Source: a virus
DNA: 29,296 bases
Virus record (IMG/VR): IMGVR_UViG_3300044707_000042
Span: 1-29,296 of that record
Direction: 5' to 3' (one strand)
The position numbers and the translations under genes are program-made. Under the pieces are notes generated by a model. That model worked only from the letters and a program-made list of their open reading frames with translations, was not told the DNA's origin and made no database searches. This document shows, piece by piece, positions 12,092 through 21,778 of this stretch; the first letter of the stretch is position 1; the number at the start of each line of letters is the position of its first letter.

Positions 12092-12285
12092 TATTTACTG
12101 AATTTATCAATAGTTGTTAAACCTGCAAATGCCATACTCATATAAAAAACTAAATCGCCTAAATGGTCGCTTTTAGTAATTACAAAAGTTGTATAAAGAC
12201 AAATTGAACCTATAAAAGCTAAAATCCTTTTGTGGCTCATAGCACCTACTTCATCACTAAACATTGAAATAATAAACTTTTTCAT
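12091..12285 (-). CDS. Holin-like membrane protein with two spans
   Basis: 64 residues from ATG 12285 (MKKFIISMFSDEVGAMSHKR). Two hydrophobic segments, about residues 21-37 (ILAFIGSICLYTTFVI) and 43-58 (LGDLVFYMSMAFAGLT). The FS-E-GA-S-KR-LAFIG lead-in recalls small two-span proteins often called holins in Bacteroidota phages. A longer frame starting at 12309 would overlap the upstream gene; the ATG at 12285 sits just after that gene's stop and is preferred. Holin is the leading guess. Confidence 0.62.
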   Translation of the reverse strand: MKKFIISMFSDEVGAMSHKRILAFIGSICLYTTFVITKSDHLGDLVFYMSMAFAGLTTIDKFSK

Positions 12286-12286
12286 A

Positions 12287-12820
12287 TTAAAACTTTTTAT
12301 AGTATCCAAAAGAATATCCGTTCATTGTTGCCGTTGCCGTATATAAGGTGTTTTTAGCCGTTTTAAGAGCAATTGAACCTCCTATCCCAATTTGTCCGTT
12401 AGAATGCTTTAAATCGCCTATAAATCCCAAATAAAGCTGGTTCTTTGACTTTGGCTCTATTAATTTGGTAATTGTTATGGTCGGAAGGTTAAAATTGGCA
12501 CTAAAACCTCTGCCTTGTATCTTATTTTGACTGATTGTGTCTTGAATGTATGCGTATCCTAAAGAATCTATGCGCATAGTATCGGAATAAACCTTTACTT
12601 GGTTGTAATCCTTAACGATTGTAATTGTGTCCGTTTCAACTATGTAAATTGTGTCTAAAACTACAAAAGGGATTGAATTTCCCTTTATAAACTTAGTAAA
12701 AGTTTTCTGTTGGTAAACTGTATCAGTTAAGATTACAGGTTCACTTTTGGTGTATCGTGCCTCACTTGCGATAAAAAAGATTAGAACCGCCACTAATAGA
12801 ACGATTACTACATCTTTCAT
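12287..12820 (-). CDS. Membrane-anchored periplasmic protein, possible spanin-like
   Basis: 177 residues. Residues 3-18 (DVVIVLLVAVLIFFIA) form an uncleaved signal anchor, followed by about 155 residues outside the cytoplasm, rich in Thr, Val and Ile with repeated LDTIYIVETDTITIV-type beta strands. The C-terminal third has alternating aromatic and glycine residues (YLGFIGDLKHSNGQIGIGGS). In Bacteroidota phages, similarly built DTIYI-rich proteins sit in the lysis cassette; a spanin-like role at the outer membrane is possible but unproven. Coupled by TAATG to the holin candidate upstream. Confidence 0.6.
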   Translation of the reverse strand: MKDVVIVLLVAVLIFFIASEARYTKSEPVILTDTVYQQKTFTKFIKGNSIPFVVLDTIYIVETDTITIVKDYNQVKVYSDTMRIDSLGYAYIQDTISQNKIQGRGFSANFNLPTITITKLIEPKSKNQLYLGFIGDLKHSNGQIGIGGSIALKTAKNTLYTATATMNGYSFGYYKKF

Positions 12821-12993
12821 TACTTAAATCTTTTGGTAGCTTTAATGTAATATCTTGCAGCTAAAAGACCAGAAACAATAGCAATCAAACTCGCTATAAG
12901 TGAAACTATCGGTTGCACATTTGCAACACTAATAAATGCGGATGTTCCGCTAACAATAGTTAATAAGTCCGATTGATTGCTATTATGTACCAT
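12820..12993 (-). CDS. Holin candidate, 57 residues
   Basis: ATG 12993 overlaps the stop of the preceding gene and its stop overlaps the next start, both in TAATG. Product begins MVHNSNQSDLLTIVSGTSAF. Two hydrophobic segments, about 11-25 and 29-46, then a basic C-terminus (KATKRFK), which is the layout of small class II holins. Holins are not conserved in sequence, so this rests on topology and place. Confidence 0.55.
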   Translation of the reverse strand: MVHNSNQSDLLTIVSGTSAFISVANVQPIVSLIASLIAIVSGLLAARYYIKATKRFK

Positions 12994-13136
12994 TACGCTT
13001 CAGTTGATTCTTGTGGTGGATTTTGTTCTGCGTTTAACTTACCTAAAAACTGCAATAATGGTAAACCATAAGCAGTTGGGATTGTGTTGATAAACGCTTC
13101 TAATTCCTTGATTTGTTCTTGATTAATTGTTATCAT
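12993..13136 (-). CDS. Small hypothetical protein leading the lysis cassette
   Basis: 47 residues from ATG 13136, starting MITINQEQIKELEAFINTIP and ending with an acidic, Gln/Pro-rich tail (EQNPPQESTEA). Soluble, one amphipathic helix. Coupled by TAATG to the holin candidate. A TAnnTTTG element lies 18 bases upstream. Function unknown. Confidence 0.6.
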   Translation of the reverse strand: MITINQEQIKELEAFINTIPTAYGLPLLQFLGKLNAEQNPPQESTEA

Positions 13137-13153
13137 AGTTTTTATTTTATATA

Positions 13154-13161
13154 CAAATATA
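13154..13161 (-). promoter_or_regulatory. Candidate -7 element for the lysis cassette
   Basis: TATATTTG on the minus strand, ending 18 bases before the ATG at 13136, which is the distance seen at the better supported early promoter. No TTG is found 17-23 bases upstream, so it is weak or needs an activator. Confidence 0.3.
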
Positions 13162-13174
13162 GTTAAATATTCAA

Positions 13175-13495
13175 TTAAATTGATTCTTCAATATTTTCTT
13201 CAATAGCTTCTTCAACAATTGGTTCTGGTACTGGAGGTACATAATCACCTGTAATTGTTAGGTTAAGTTCAGCAGCAACCCAATCCCAAGCATAAGAATC
13301 TACTTCCCATTGTGCATAGGCTTCTCCTGTCATTGTTAAATTACCATCTTGTAATCTTTGTTGATTAGCACTAAGTAGGTTATAGCAAAATACTGCACTT
13401 GTTCCTAAAGTTACATTTACTGCCCAAGCATTAAGGTAAACTGCTTCTACGAATACACCATTTTGCCAAATTTGAATTGGTTGAATTTCCTTCAT
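13175..13495 (-). CDS. Small fibre-associated hypothetical protein
   Basis: 106 residues following the fibre gene with a one-base gap. The body is aromatic and beta-rich (IQIWQNGVFVEAVYLNAWAV, YAQWEVDSYAWDWVAAELNL); the end is Pro then Glu/Ile-rich (PIVEEAIEENIEESI). Its position is that of tail fibre assembly proteins, and similar short proteins follow fibre genes in other Bacteroidota phages, but the family is not recognised. Confidence 0.6.
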   Translation of the reverse strand: MKEIQPIQIWQNGVFVEAVYLNAWAVNVTLGTSAVFCYNLLSANQQRLQDGNLTMTGEAYAQWEVDSYAWDWVAAELNLTITGDYVPPVPEPIVEEAIEENIEESI

Positions 13496-13496
13496 T

Positions 13497-16400
13497 TTAT
13501 TTATTTTTTATTTTATCTAATTCTAGTTTAAGTTCTTTTATTTGCTCTTGTTGTTCTTTTATAGCTTCTATTAATACAGGTATTAATTCAGTATATCTTA
13601 CCCCTAATATTCCATCATTATTTGTTTCTATTAATTCAGGGAATACCATTTCAACCTCTTGAGCTATCAATCCTAAATTCTCTTTTTTAGAAATGTCATC
13701 TTTATAACAGAAGTTTATTGTTTGTAAAGTAGATAATTTCTCAACCGCATTTGTTATATGTGAATTTATATTTTTAATTCTTATATCTGAATTAGCAGTC
13801 CAAGAAGTAGCACCTTGTGTTAAATAAACACCACCTGAATAGTTGGTTATGTAAAGCTTATTACCTGTATACTGATTAATTAAAATCATATCCCCTGCAG
13901 CCGTTCCTGTTATAAAATCATTTGCAGAAGTACAAGCACCTAAAGCACCACCTATTGTAGGAGAGGTTATTGTATTAGAAATTGTAAGTCCAGGTGCTGT
14001 TCCTGCAAGTTTAAATTGATTATTAGGAGAAGTACTATAAGCAGCAAAAGCAGGACTTGAACCACCATCTACATACAACTGATAATTAGTGTTAGAAGTA
14101 TTGTTTATGTTTACTTTACCCCCTGATGTGATTCTCATTCGTTCGTTTCCACCACTTGTATAAAATGCTATTGCATTAGCAGACCTAATGCCAAAATCTG
14201 TTGCAGTTCCACCACTATTTGCAAATTGTAAAGTTGCTCCTATATAAGCAAAGTTTGTTCCTGAATTAGAAAATCCTCCGTACCAACCATTGGCATCATT
14301 GCTATTAAATGTAGCAGTACCATTATTAGCTAATGTTAATAAATTTTGTGCAGAATTATTTCTAAACCTCATTAAACCTGTCCCACTTGTTTGTAAAATT
14401 GTAAAATCTCCATCTGCTAATAAAACATTGTTGCCAAGAAATTGTACCCAAGCCTCTGTGTTAATATTAAAAGTGTTTCCTATCGTCAAACTACTTGAGA
14501 ATGTAGCAGCTCCAGTAGAAGCTATTGTAAATCTATTTGTTGGAGCAACTGTTCCATCTCCTGTTGCTATTATAAAATTATTAGTGCCGCCATCTTGATA
14601 TAATCTTATTGAATTATCTGCTGCACCTGTGGACTTAAAGAATATATTTTTACTATTGCCAACATTACCTTCAATATATAATACAGAAGAAGTAGAACCT
14701 AATACCCTTACTGTACCATTAACATCTAACTTATATCCTGCATCGGTAGTTGTGCCTACTGCTAAATTTCCTGTACTAAACAAGGTCATTGCTTGGGTAA
14801 ATGATATAGCGTTACCTGCCGTTCCAGAAGGAGCAATAGCCCAATTATGCCCACCATTATCAAAAGTATATAGAGTAGCAGTACCCGTTGCACCATAAAA
14901 ATATCCACCATTATAATAAACATTATTACCAATTTGTGCAACTCCACTTCCACCAAATAAATTCAAACCATTTAATGCACCTATTTGAATTGCTTTACCT
15001 AATGTCCAAGTGTTCGGTGTAACTCCTAATCCTAAATTGCCTGAAGATAATGTCATTCTTGTAGCTACACCTAATTCTACAAATCTAATTGCATCTGTAT
15101 AACCAATAGAACTATTTGTAGTGCTGAAGCGAATATCATCTCTAAATTGAGCAGCCCCATTTACATCTAATTTATATGAAGGACTTACACCTATTCCAAT
15201 ATTAGAACTCACTTCTTGTATTACGCTATCTCCTATTGTACTTGCACCTGTAAACTTAGGTAGGTAGTTTGTTGTACCTGTTCCTGTTACAGGGTTAGTT
15301 AATGCACTTTGCTTGTTGTTAAACGTAGTCCAATCTGTACTTGAAAGTAAACCATTTTGTGAACCACTTGCAGTAGCAATAGCTAAAGAAATCGTACCAC
15401 TTGTAGTGATAGGAGTTGAACCAATAGTTACACCACTTGTTGCAGATGATAATCCTACGCTTGTAACTGTTCCTACACTATAAGACCTATTCGCACTTAA
15501 ATCAAATGAAGTTCCGTTAATAGTTATAGTTCTACTTGTTGGAACGTACCCACTTAAATCTGGTGCATAGTTAGGAATGTTAAACACCCCTGTTGTTGAA
15601 TTATAAGTTGCAGCACCGCTTGTACCTGTTGTGGTCAAACTAATCGCTGCTCTTGCTAAAGCGTCGGTATATTGAGTAATAGTAGAAGCTATCGTAAATG
15701 AAGGATAAGTACCACTAATAGATATACCTGCACCTGCCGTTAAAGAAACAGTTTGGTCAGGAGCAGAGTTAGTAATTACCCCTGTTGTATTGTTGTAGCT
15801 TATTCCTGTACCTGCACTTAAAGAAGTTAAGGTTATAAAATTAGAACCATTTGTGATTTGGTTATTATTTGTAGGTATTGTTATTACCCCTGTTGTGCTA
15901 TTGTAAGCACCACTACCTGCCGTAAAACTTAAAGCAGCTCTTGACCTTGCATCCGTAAAATAAAGGTTTGTATTTTCAGTTACTTGGCTTGTGTTATAAT
16001 CGCCACTAACCGCTACAATCGCACCTGTTCTACCAAATACACTTGTTACAGGATATGAAATATCACTTGTTAATGCTAAAGTACCACTTGCATTTGGTAA
16101 AGTGTAAGTTCTTTCAGTATTGTTAGTTAATGAACTTAATTGAAAACTTGCTGATTTATAATTACTTGAACCAATATCTGATATTAATATAAATTTTGTT
16201 CCATTTGCATTTATACTATTATAGCCAGTAATATTACCAAGAAATGTTGTTCCTTGTTTTATACCAATATATCCACTTTGCGTTCCAGAACCAATTGAAA
16301 AAATACCAACTGAATTAAGTGTATCCGCAGTTAAACTAAATGCTCCTAAATCAACACTTGCATTTGCTCCTGTATATGGCACATAAGTTGAAGCAGCAGC

Positions 16401-17237
16401 AGCCGTACTTAACTTATTATTAAACGTACTCCAATCAGTTGAACTTAATTTACCTGTATTTGTAGCCGAAGCCACAGGTAGGTTAAAAGTATGCGTATCC
16501 CCACTTGAAACAATAGCAAAGTTAGTTCCGCTTGTTCCTGTGGTTATAAATTGTGATTGGTCAGTTAAGTTATTTAAAGAAACCATACCCTTAGATAAGG
16601 TGGTAACTACTTGACACAAATGTCCATTCTCAGTATGTAAAGTAACTGTTCTACCATCTACGTTTACATAGATTCTAATTGCCAATCTATCCGTTAAAGC
16701 TAAATTAGCAGTAGCCACAGGAATAGCAAAATAGTAAGGGTTAATTACAGTTCCTTGAGTAATATACTCTGGAACTCCAACGCTTGAACCTAATAAAGTA
16801 AAAGTAGTACCATCGTACTTATAAAGTTCTGCATAGAAAAAAGGGTTACCTGTGTTATTATTTACGCTAAAATAAAACTCACAATTAAAGTTACCGCCAG
16901 GAATCAATATTACATCAGGGTCATTAGCATCAGTTAAATAACTCGCTACATATCCGTTAGCCGATATAGCAATGTCAGTTCCAGCACCTATGATTGGCTC
17001 TTTGCTTAATTCTCTATAAGCAACACCTCCTATTGTACCTTGTGAAACACTTGAATTAAGATAGTAACTAACCGAACTACCGCCACCACTTGATGTTGGG
17101 AAGTCAGCTAACGTACCATCACCTCGTACATATTGAGAAGCAGCACCATCTAAAGCAGTTATTACACCACTATTAGCCACTACTGGACCTTGTATATCCC
17201 TAATCTTTGCTTCGCCTGTAACTTGTAATTGACTCAT
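13497..17237 (-). CDS. Tail fibre with S74 intramolecular chaperone
   Basis: 1246 residues, the largest gene. The body is low in charge, rich in Thr, Ser, Gly and Asn, and repetitive: LSSTDWSTFNNKL / LSSTDWTTFNNKQ, YNSTTGVITIP / YNNTTGVITNS / YNSTTGVFNIP, and YKLDVNG seen twice. The C-terminal 100 residues form a Peptidase_S74 domain: Ser1150-Asp-Ile-Arg-Ile-Lys1155 gives the Ser/Lys dyad, then LGLIAQEVEMVFPELI and a coiled-coil end. The chaperone helps trimerise the fibre and is cut off by itself before Ser1150. It is likely the receptor-binding fibre. Confidence 0.88.
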   Translation of the reverse strand: MSQLQVTGEAKIRDIQGPVVANSGVITALDGAASQYVRGDGTLADFPTSSGGGSSVSYYLNSSVSQGTIGGVAYRELSKEPIIGAGTDIAISANGYVASYLTDANDPDVILIPGGNFNCEFYFSVNNNTGNPFFYAELYKYDGTTFTLLGSSVGVPEYITQGTVINPYYFAIPVATANLALTDRLAIRIYVNVDGRTVTLHTENGHLCQVVTTLSKGMVSLNNLTDQSQFITTGTSGTNFAIVSSGDTHTFNLPVASATNTGKLSSTDWSTFNNKLSTAAAASTYVPYTGANASVDLGAFSLTADTLNSVGIFSIGSGTQSGYIGIKQGTTFLGNITGYNSINANGTKFILISDIGSSNYKSASFQLSSLTNNTERTYTLPNASGTLALTSDISYPVTSVFGRTGAIVAVSGDYNTSQVTENTNLYFTDARSRAALSFTAGSGAYNSTTGVITIPTNNNQITNGSNFITLTSLSAGTGISYNNTTGVITNSAPDQTVSLTAGAGISISGTYPSFTIASTITQYTDALARAAISLTTTGTSGAATYNSTTGVFNIPNYAPDLSGYVPTSRTITINGTSFDLSANRSYSVGTVTSVGLSSATSGVTIGSTPITTSGTISLAIATASGSQNGLLSSTDWTTFNNKQSALTNPVTGTGTTNYLPKFTGASTIGDSVIQEVSSNIGIGVSPSYKLDVNGAAQFRDDIRFSTTNSSIGYTDAIRFVELGVATRMTLSSGNLGLGVTPNTWTLGKAIQIGALNGLNLFGGSGVAQIGNNVYYNGGYFYGATGTATLYTFDNGGHNWAIAPSGTAGNAISFTQAMTLFSTGNLAVGTTTDAGYKLDVNGTVRVLGSTSSVLYIEGNVGNSKNIFFKSTGAADNSIRLYQDGGTNNFIIATGDGTVAPTNRFTIASTGAATFSSSLTIGNTFNINTEAWVQFLGNNVLLADGDFTILQTSGTGLMRFRNNSAQNLLTLANNGTATFNSNDANGWYGGFSNSGTNFAYIGATLQFANSGGTATDFGIRSANAIAFYTSGGNERMRITSGGKVNINNTSNTNYQLYVDGGSSPAFAAYSTSPNNQFKLAGTAPGLTISNTITSPTIGGALGACTSANDFITGTAAGDMILINQYTGNKLYITNYSGGVYLTQGATSWTANSDIRIKNINSHITNAVEKLSTLQTINFCYKDDISKKENLGLIAQEVEMVFPELIETNNDGILGVRYTELIPVLIEAIKEQQEQIKELKLELDKIKNK

Positions 17238-17243
17238 AATATT

Positions 17244-17936
17244 TTATTGAAATAATCCACGAATATACTCCCCAGCTTCTAAAGGTCTACCAAAAGTAAG
17301 AACCCCAGTTGAACTTATAAACTTAACATCATCACCTGTTGGAGTTCCTGTTGTTAAAATGTTTTGTGCATCCACACCACCTCTTGAAACGTACAAACAA
17401 GCATATCCGATTGTGTCCGCAAAAGTAATTGATGTTTCGCCACCACTTGCCGTGTAACCTTTTGTCTTAACAGGATTTGAACCTACTATAATCACACCGC
17501 TTGGGTCAACCTCCGTTCCTGTTGTATTGTATGCACCTGTACCTTGTAGGCTAATATTGTAAGTAGCCACATCCTTTTGTGGTGCGTTTATTGCTAAACT
17601 TGATATATTACAAGTTCCGTTAATAATAGTCAAACCATCAACCCCGTTATCCACTACAAACTTAATCTCTATTGGCTCTCTTGATAATTGCTTATCTAAC
17701 ATAAACAAATAAGAAAAACCAGTCAAAGTAATTAACCCATCGCAATTTACACTCCAAGTAGCCACATCATTTTTATATTCTCTAAACCAAGCACTTGATT
17801 GACTTGTTACCTCTTTTTGGTCTACGTTTACATTAAACGTACAATTTGTACTACACGCAAAAGCGACATCAACCTCTGGGTCAACATCTGTTCTATGCCA
17901 ATAAAGCATTACGTTATTTCCTATTACTGCTGCCAT
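17244..17936 (-). CDS. Tail-tube-like protein, second copy
   Basis: 230 residues. The first 140 residues resemble the TP901-1-type major tail protein fold (NNVMLYWHRTD, FACSTNCTFNVNVDQKEVTS, WSVNCDGLITL, PQKDVATYNISLQGTG), and the rest looks like an added beta domain (FADTIGYACLYVSRGGVDAQ). The genuine tube protein is more likely the one at 22464-22913, by gene order. This one, between tail tip and fibre, could form a distal ring or link the fibre to the tip. Confidence 0.62.
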   Translation of the reverse strand: MAAVIGNNVMLYWHRTDVDPEVDVAFACSTNCTFNVNVDQKEVTSQSSAWFREYKNDVATWSVNCDGLITLTGFSYLFMLDKQLSREPIEIKFVVDNGVDGLTIINGTCNISSLAINAPQKDVATYNISLQGTGAYNTTGTEVDPSGVIIVGSNPVKTKGYTASGGETSITFADTIGYACLYVSRGGVDAQNILTTGTPTGDDVKFISSTGVLTFGRPLEAGEYIRGLFQ

Positions 17937-17952
17937 ATTACAAATTTAACCT

Positions 17953-19920
17953 TTAATTATAATTTATCCCATCTAATGTATAAATAGTTAAAATATTGCT
18001 CTCTATTTCAACATTAGAAATATCCAAAACTGTTGATTGTATTTCACCAGAAACTATGTTTATAGACATATTGCCAGTCATATAATACTTTTCAGATACG
18101 TTTATTTGACTTGGGTCAGTATCCGTAAATTGAATTACCGAACCAGCGTTAAATGTACCTTCAGCATTTTCTAAACCAAATATGGTAGAATCAATATTTA
18201 TAAGATTCCTTCTATAAGCATTTATATATTCTTTCATTATCAATTGTGATAATCCTTGAAAAGTACCACTTACCCCAAATTTATACCAACCTGTTGCAGA
18301 CACAAAAACAGTATTATTTAATACTAAAATATTGCCCAAAGCTGGATTAGATAATTGTCTATTAATTCCATCACCACTATAAATAGGATAGCCAAATGGC
18401 AAATCTAATTCTAAAGTATATTGATTATTTGAATCTAATATTGAAGTAGTTTTAATTAATGATATAGGAGATTGAAAAGATAAAACAAAATCCCCAACAG
18501 TTATTGAAGTAGAACAACTTGCATTATCAAATATTTCTAATCTTAAAGTAATCGTTCCGCTTATCGGCAAAGGTGTTGTAGTAATAGAAAAGTTATTGAT
18601 TACATTCTCATCAACCTCATCTATTAAATAATAATTGTCAAAAGGTGCAGTAGTTGCATCTTGCCACAATTTATCTACGTTAAAATAATAAGATGGCGCA
18701 CCACCACCTGTTCCTGTTACTTGTATAATTAAACGACCTCTTTTTTTAGCTAATTCTTGGTCATAAAATGCATTGGAATAAGTTAAAGTATCCCCTTGTA
18801 AACCAGAAGAAACAGTTGCAGATATGTATGTGTAACCTTTTACTGGACCAGCATTTACACCTGTAATCAATTGATATCTATCGCTTGATTCGTATGTTTT
18901 AGTTATTAATGTAACACTACCACCTGTTCCTTGTGTATAAGTAGTCCATAAAACAGGTACTCCAGCGACTTGTGTTTTTAGATTATTGTTACCAATATAA
19001 TTAGGCGAATATTCTAAATTGTAGTTTTGCACAAAATTGTTGTACCCTTTCTTAAATATCTTTACTTGTGAATTATCTACAAAGTATAATCCACTTGTAT
19101 TACCATTGTATGATTCAACTATATTAATTACCGAAGCAATACCTGTACTTGAATAAGTACCATTTGCTAAATATTCTGTATAAAAATAATCATTAGAAGC
19201 AATTTCATTTATTGCTACTATATTCCATTTGTTGTTTGCTTGATATATTCTACAACCAAAAGACTTACATATTTTAGATAATACTTGTAAACAACTTTCA
19301 TAACTGCCATCACTATTTAGAAAATAGTTAGGTCTTAAATATCCTTGATTAAAAGGTTCGTCATAAGTATTTACGTTCCTATTATTCATATATTGAGAAT
19401 AATAAGAACAAACTGTATATATATTTAACCCACTTGGATAACCTATTTGATTTAAACAAGTAGTGAAAAAATCTAATATTTTAACTGGAGTAAATTTTGC
19501 TACAATACCAGTTTCTACGAAAGGATAAGGGAAATAATCTAATATACCTAAACCATCAATTGCATCAAAACTTAATTCCTTTCTACCTGTTGTAAACGAG
19601 TATTGAACATTATCACTTAAAGCCCATCCTGTCCATTTTACAACTCCGTCAATCTTTAATTTTACTAAATACTTTCTATCGTTTAAAGTAACAAAGTTCG
19701 GTAAATTGTTTTGGTCATCAGTTACATCAATAGCAATAGATAATTGACTTGCATAAATTGGCTCGTAAATATCATCCGACCTTGGAATATATTGTAACTG
19801 AATACTAACCCCATCATAATCAATTACACTTGCAACTGCTTCATCAATATACATTTCAACTACTGAAATAGTATTATTTTGCGTTGCGCTTGTTACTCTG
19901 TATTTTAAATTATATGCCAT
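17953..19920 (-). CDS. Tail-tip / baseplate hub protein
   Basis: 655 residues, directly after the tape measure gene. The first 130 residues (FVTLNDRKYLVKLKIDGVVK, WTGWALSDNVQYSFTTGRKE, LSFDAIDGLGIL) have the style of distal tail and hub proteins of Bacteroidota siphoviruses. A middle segment (SYESCLQVLSKICKSFGCRI, YQANNKWNIVAIN) recurs in such hubs. The C-terminal half is beta-rich, with Ile/Thr/Ser repeats. Likely role: closes the tail tube and carries the fibre. No peptidase motif is seen. Confidence 0.72.
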   Translation of the reverse strand: MAYNLKYRVTSATQNNTISVVEMYIDEAVASVIDYDGVSIQLQYIPRSDDIYEPIYASQLSIAIDVTDDQNNLPNFVTLNDRKYLVKLKIDGVVKWTGWALSDNVQYSFTTGRKELSFDAIDGLGILDYFPYPFVETGIVAKFTPVKILDFFTTCLNQIGYPSGLNIYTVCSYYSQYMNNRNVNTYDEPFNQGYLRPNYFLNSDGSYESCLQVLSKICKSFGCRIYQANNKWNIVAINEIASNDYFYTEYLANGTYSSTGIASVINIVESYNGNTSGLYFVDNSQVKIFKKGYNNFVQNYNLEYSPNYIGNNNLKTQVAGVPVLWTTYTQGTGGSVTLITKTYESSDRYQLITGVNAGPVKGYTYISATVSSGLQGDTLTYSNAFYDQELAKKRGRLIIQVTGTGGGAPSYYFNVDKLWQDATTAPFDNYYLIDEVDENVINNFSITTTPLPISGTITLRLEIFDNASCSTSITVGDFVLSFQSPISLIKTTSILDSNNQYTLELDLPFGYPIYSGDGINRQLSNPALGNILVLNNTVFVSATGWYKFGVSGTFQGLSQLIMKEYINAYRRNLINIDSTIFGLENAEGTFNAGSVIQFTDTDPSQINVSEKYYMTGNMSINIVSGEIQSTVLDISNVEIESNILTIYTLDGINYN

Positions 19921-19922
19921 AA

Positions 19923-21773
19923 TTAAACACCTCTCCTTAAGTTTAAAGCCGAGTTAGAACGATTAATTGCTAATATCAAATCATTTCCTCTTAATACAAA
20001 TTGACCATTTTGTCCTACACTTGTGCTATTCATTGAACCAGCGTTAAATGAAGATTGCATTATGTTACCAAGTTTACTTAAAGGTAAAACCGCTTCGCTT
20101 TCGCTTCCCTCACCAATCATTGCTAATGTTGGACCAGTTGCAATTCCGCCATTTGCTAATCCTAAAATACTTTTAAATGCACCAAAAAATGAAACACCAC
20201 CTCCTGCAACATTTGAAGCACCACCACTTATTAAAGATAAAATACCAGCAAATAAAGCAGCTTGAACTAAAGATTCAGCAATACTTCTTGCCAATCTACT
20301 AAACATTTGACCTAATGCCTCACCAGCACTTAATCCTTGTTGCATAGCATCAAACATTCCAAATAATGCACCAGTTACATTTTGTGAAATATTTTGTGCA
20401 ATATCACTATATTTTTTATTTAAATCTTCTAACCTTTTTTTACGAGCCTCATCTGAATCTATTTCAGCTTTATCTTGTTTGATTTTATTTTGCACAAAAG
20501 CACCAAATCCACTTTGATTAGATTCTTCTAATAAGTCTTTAGCTCTTTTTTCAAAATAGTTTTTTCTTGTATCTTCTTTTTTTATCCTTTCAGATGGTAA
20601 TTCAAATAATTTAAATGATTCATTTTTAAGCACAAATTCAGCCTCTTTTCTTCTTGCTTTTAATTTAGCAACATATTCATCCATTTTTCTTAATTCATCC
20701 TTTGTATATGCTACAACAGGTGAATCTTTTTTATTATTTTTTGGGTCTGGTGTTTCAAATACTGATAAAGCATTAGCTAATTCTAAATTTTTACTTTTAG
20801 CAGATATAATTTGTTTTTCTAATTCCTTTAAAATTGGATTATACCTTTTATTAATATTCGCTATTTGTTGCTCCGCAGTTATAACAGAAGCACCACCGCC
20901 AGGTCCACCACCAGTAATAATATCGCCTTTAACTGCTTTTAATGCCTTATCTCTTTCGGCTATTGTTTTCTTTTGATTCTCGTATATTAAGGATAATGCT
21001 TGTGCATTATTTTTTTCTTTAGCATTATATTCTTCTTGCTTAGATGCCATATTGACCAAATGAGTCATATATGTAGTGTCAGCACCAATTTTTAATGCTT
21101 GAATATCTTTGCTATCCTTATATAATATCTTTAATTTCTTTAATGCTTCTTCTTGCTGGGCAGGAGTTCCACCAGCAATTACACTAACTAAATTTAAACC
21201 TATTGTTCTATTTGCTTGTGCTTCTCCAACTACTTTGTATAAATCTTGTGAAATCTTTGCTAATTCTGCTCTAAATTCTTTTAGCTTTTCAGTTGGACCT
21301 TTAAAGAACGCAGCAATTTCATCACTAAAAGTAACCGCTAAAGAAGATACAACACCTAAAGCAAGACCAATACCAGCTGGTCCTACTAATCCAGCAGCCA
21401 TTGATTTTAATGCTTCTGTTGCACTACCACTTTTCTTTTGTAATTGCTGAAATGATTCTAATAAAGGATTTAAGTTATTTGCAATACCAATAAATCCATA
21501 TGGAGCATCCTGTGCAACTCTTGACAAGTTTGATAAAGCAGTTGTTGCATCGGCAGTTGGTCTACCAACTTTATTCATTTGTTGGTTTATATTAGCAATT
21601 GTACCATTAAGAGTTTTAATTGAATTATTTAAATAATTAATTTCTCCAACATTAGTTGCTTTTTTTAATGCAGCTTCAAATTGTCTTAATAGATTTTGTG
21701 CTTTTTGTAAAGAACCTTCAAAGTCCGCAGTATTAGCACCAATATTAATATTTAAATCTATAATTTCTGCCAT
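19923..21773 (-). CDS. Tail tape measure protein
   Basis: 616 residues. Long helical stretches with Gln/Lys/Ala composition at both ends, a hydrophobic segment at about 126-149 (AAGLVGPAGIGLALGVVSSL) and a second Gly/Ala-rich hydrophobic zone near 495-540 (ALFAGILSLISGGASNVAGG). It follows the G/T chaperone genes, as expected. It sets tail length and is ejected with DNA; at about 0.15 nm per residue it predicts a tail near 90 nm. Confidence 0.88.
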   Translation of the reverse strand: MAEIIDLNINIGANTADFEGSLQKAQNLLRQFEAALKKATNVGEINYLNNSIKTLNGTIANINQQMNKVGRPTADATTALSNLSRVAQDAPYGFIGIANNLNPLLESFQQLQKKSGSATEALKSMAAGLVGPAGIGLALGVVSSLAVTFSDEIAAFFKGPTEKLKEFRAELAKISQDLYKVVGEAQANRTIGLNLVSVIAGGTPAQQEEALKKLKILYKDSKDIQALKIGADTTYMTHLVNMASKQEEYNAKEKNNAQALSLIYENQKKTIAERDKALKAVKGDIITGGGPGGGASVITAEQQIANINKRYNPILKELEKQIISAKSKNLELANALSVFETPDPKNNKKDSPVVAYTKDELRKMDEYVAKLKARRKEAEFVLKNESFKLFELPSERIKKEDTRKNYFEKRAKDLLEESNQSGFGAFVQNKIKQDKAEIDSDEARKKRLEDLNKKYSDIAQNISQNVTGALFGMFDAMQQGLSAGEALGQMFSRLARSIAESLVQAALFAGILSLISGGASNVAGGGVSFFGAFKSILGLANGGIATGPTLAMIGEGSESEAVLPLSKLGNIMQSSFNAGSMNSTSVGQNGQFVLRGNDLILAINRSNSALNLRRGV

Positions 21774-21778
21774 CTTTA

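Noticed and set aside
12009-12110. Longer N-terminus (34 residues) for the endolysin
   Set aside because: It would read through the 28-residue membrane gene in another frame; the ATGA junction at 12008 and the alignment of the catalytic Glu near residue 14 favour the short form.
14290-14898. Plus-strand open frames opposite the fibre gene
   Set aside because: They mirror the low-complexity fibre coding sequence and have no coherent domain; all other evidence places genes on the minus strand.
13497-17237. Repeats inside the fibre gene as a CRISPR array or diversity-generating template
   Set aside because: The repeats are degenerate, in frame and encode fibre motifs; there is no reverse transcriptase or spacer-repeat regularity.
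17941-17948. TAAATTTG as a promoter for the second tube-like gene
   Set aside because: No TTG lies at the proper distance, and the element is too close to the start codon.
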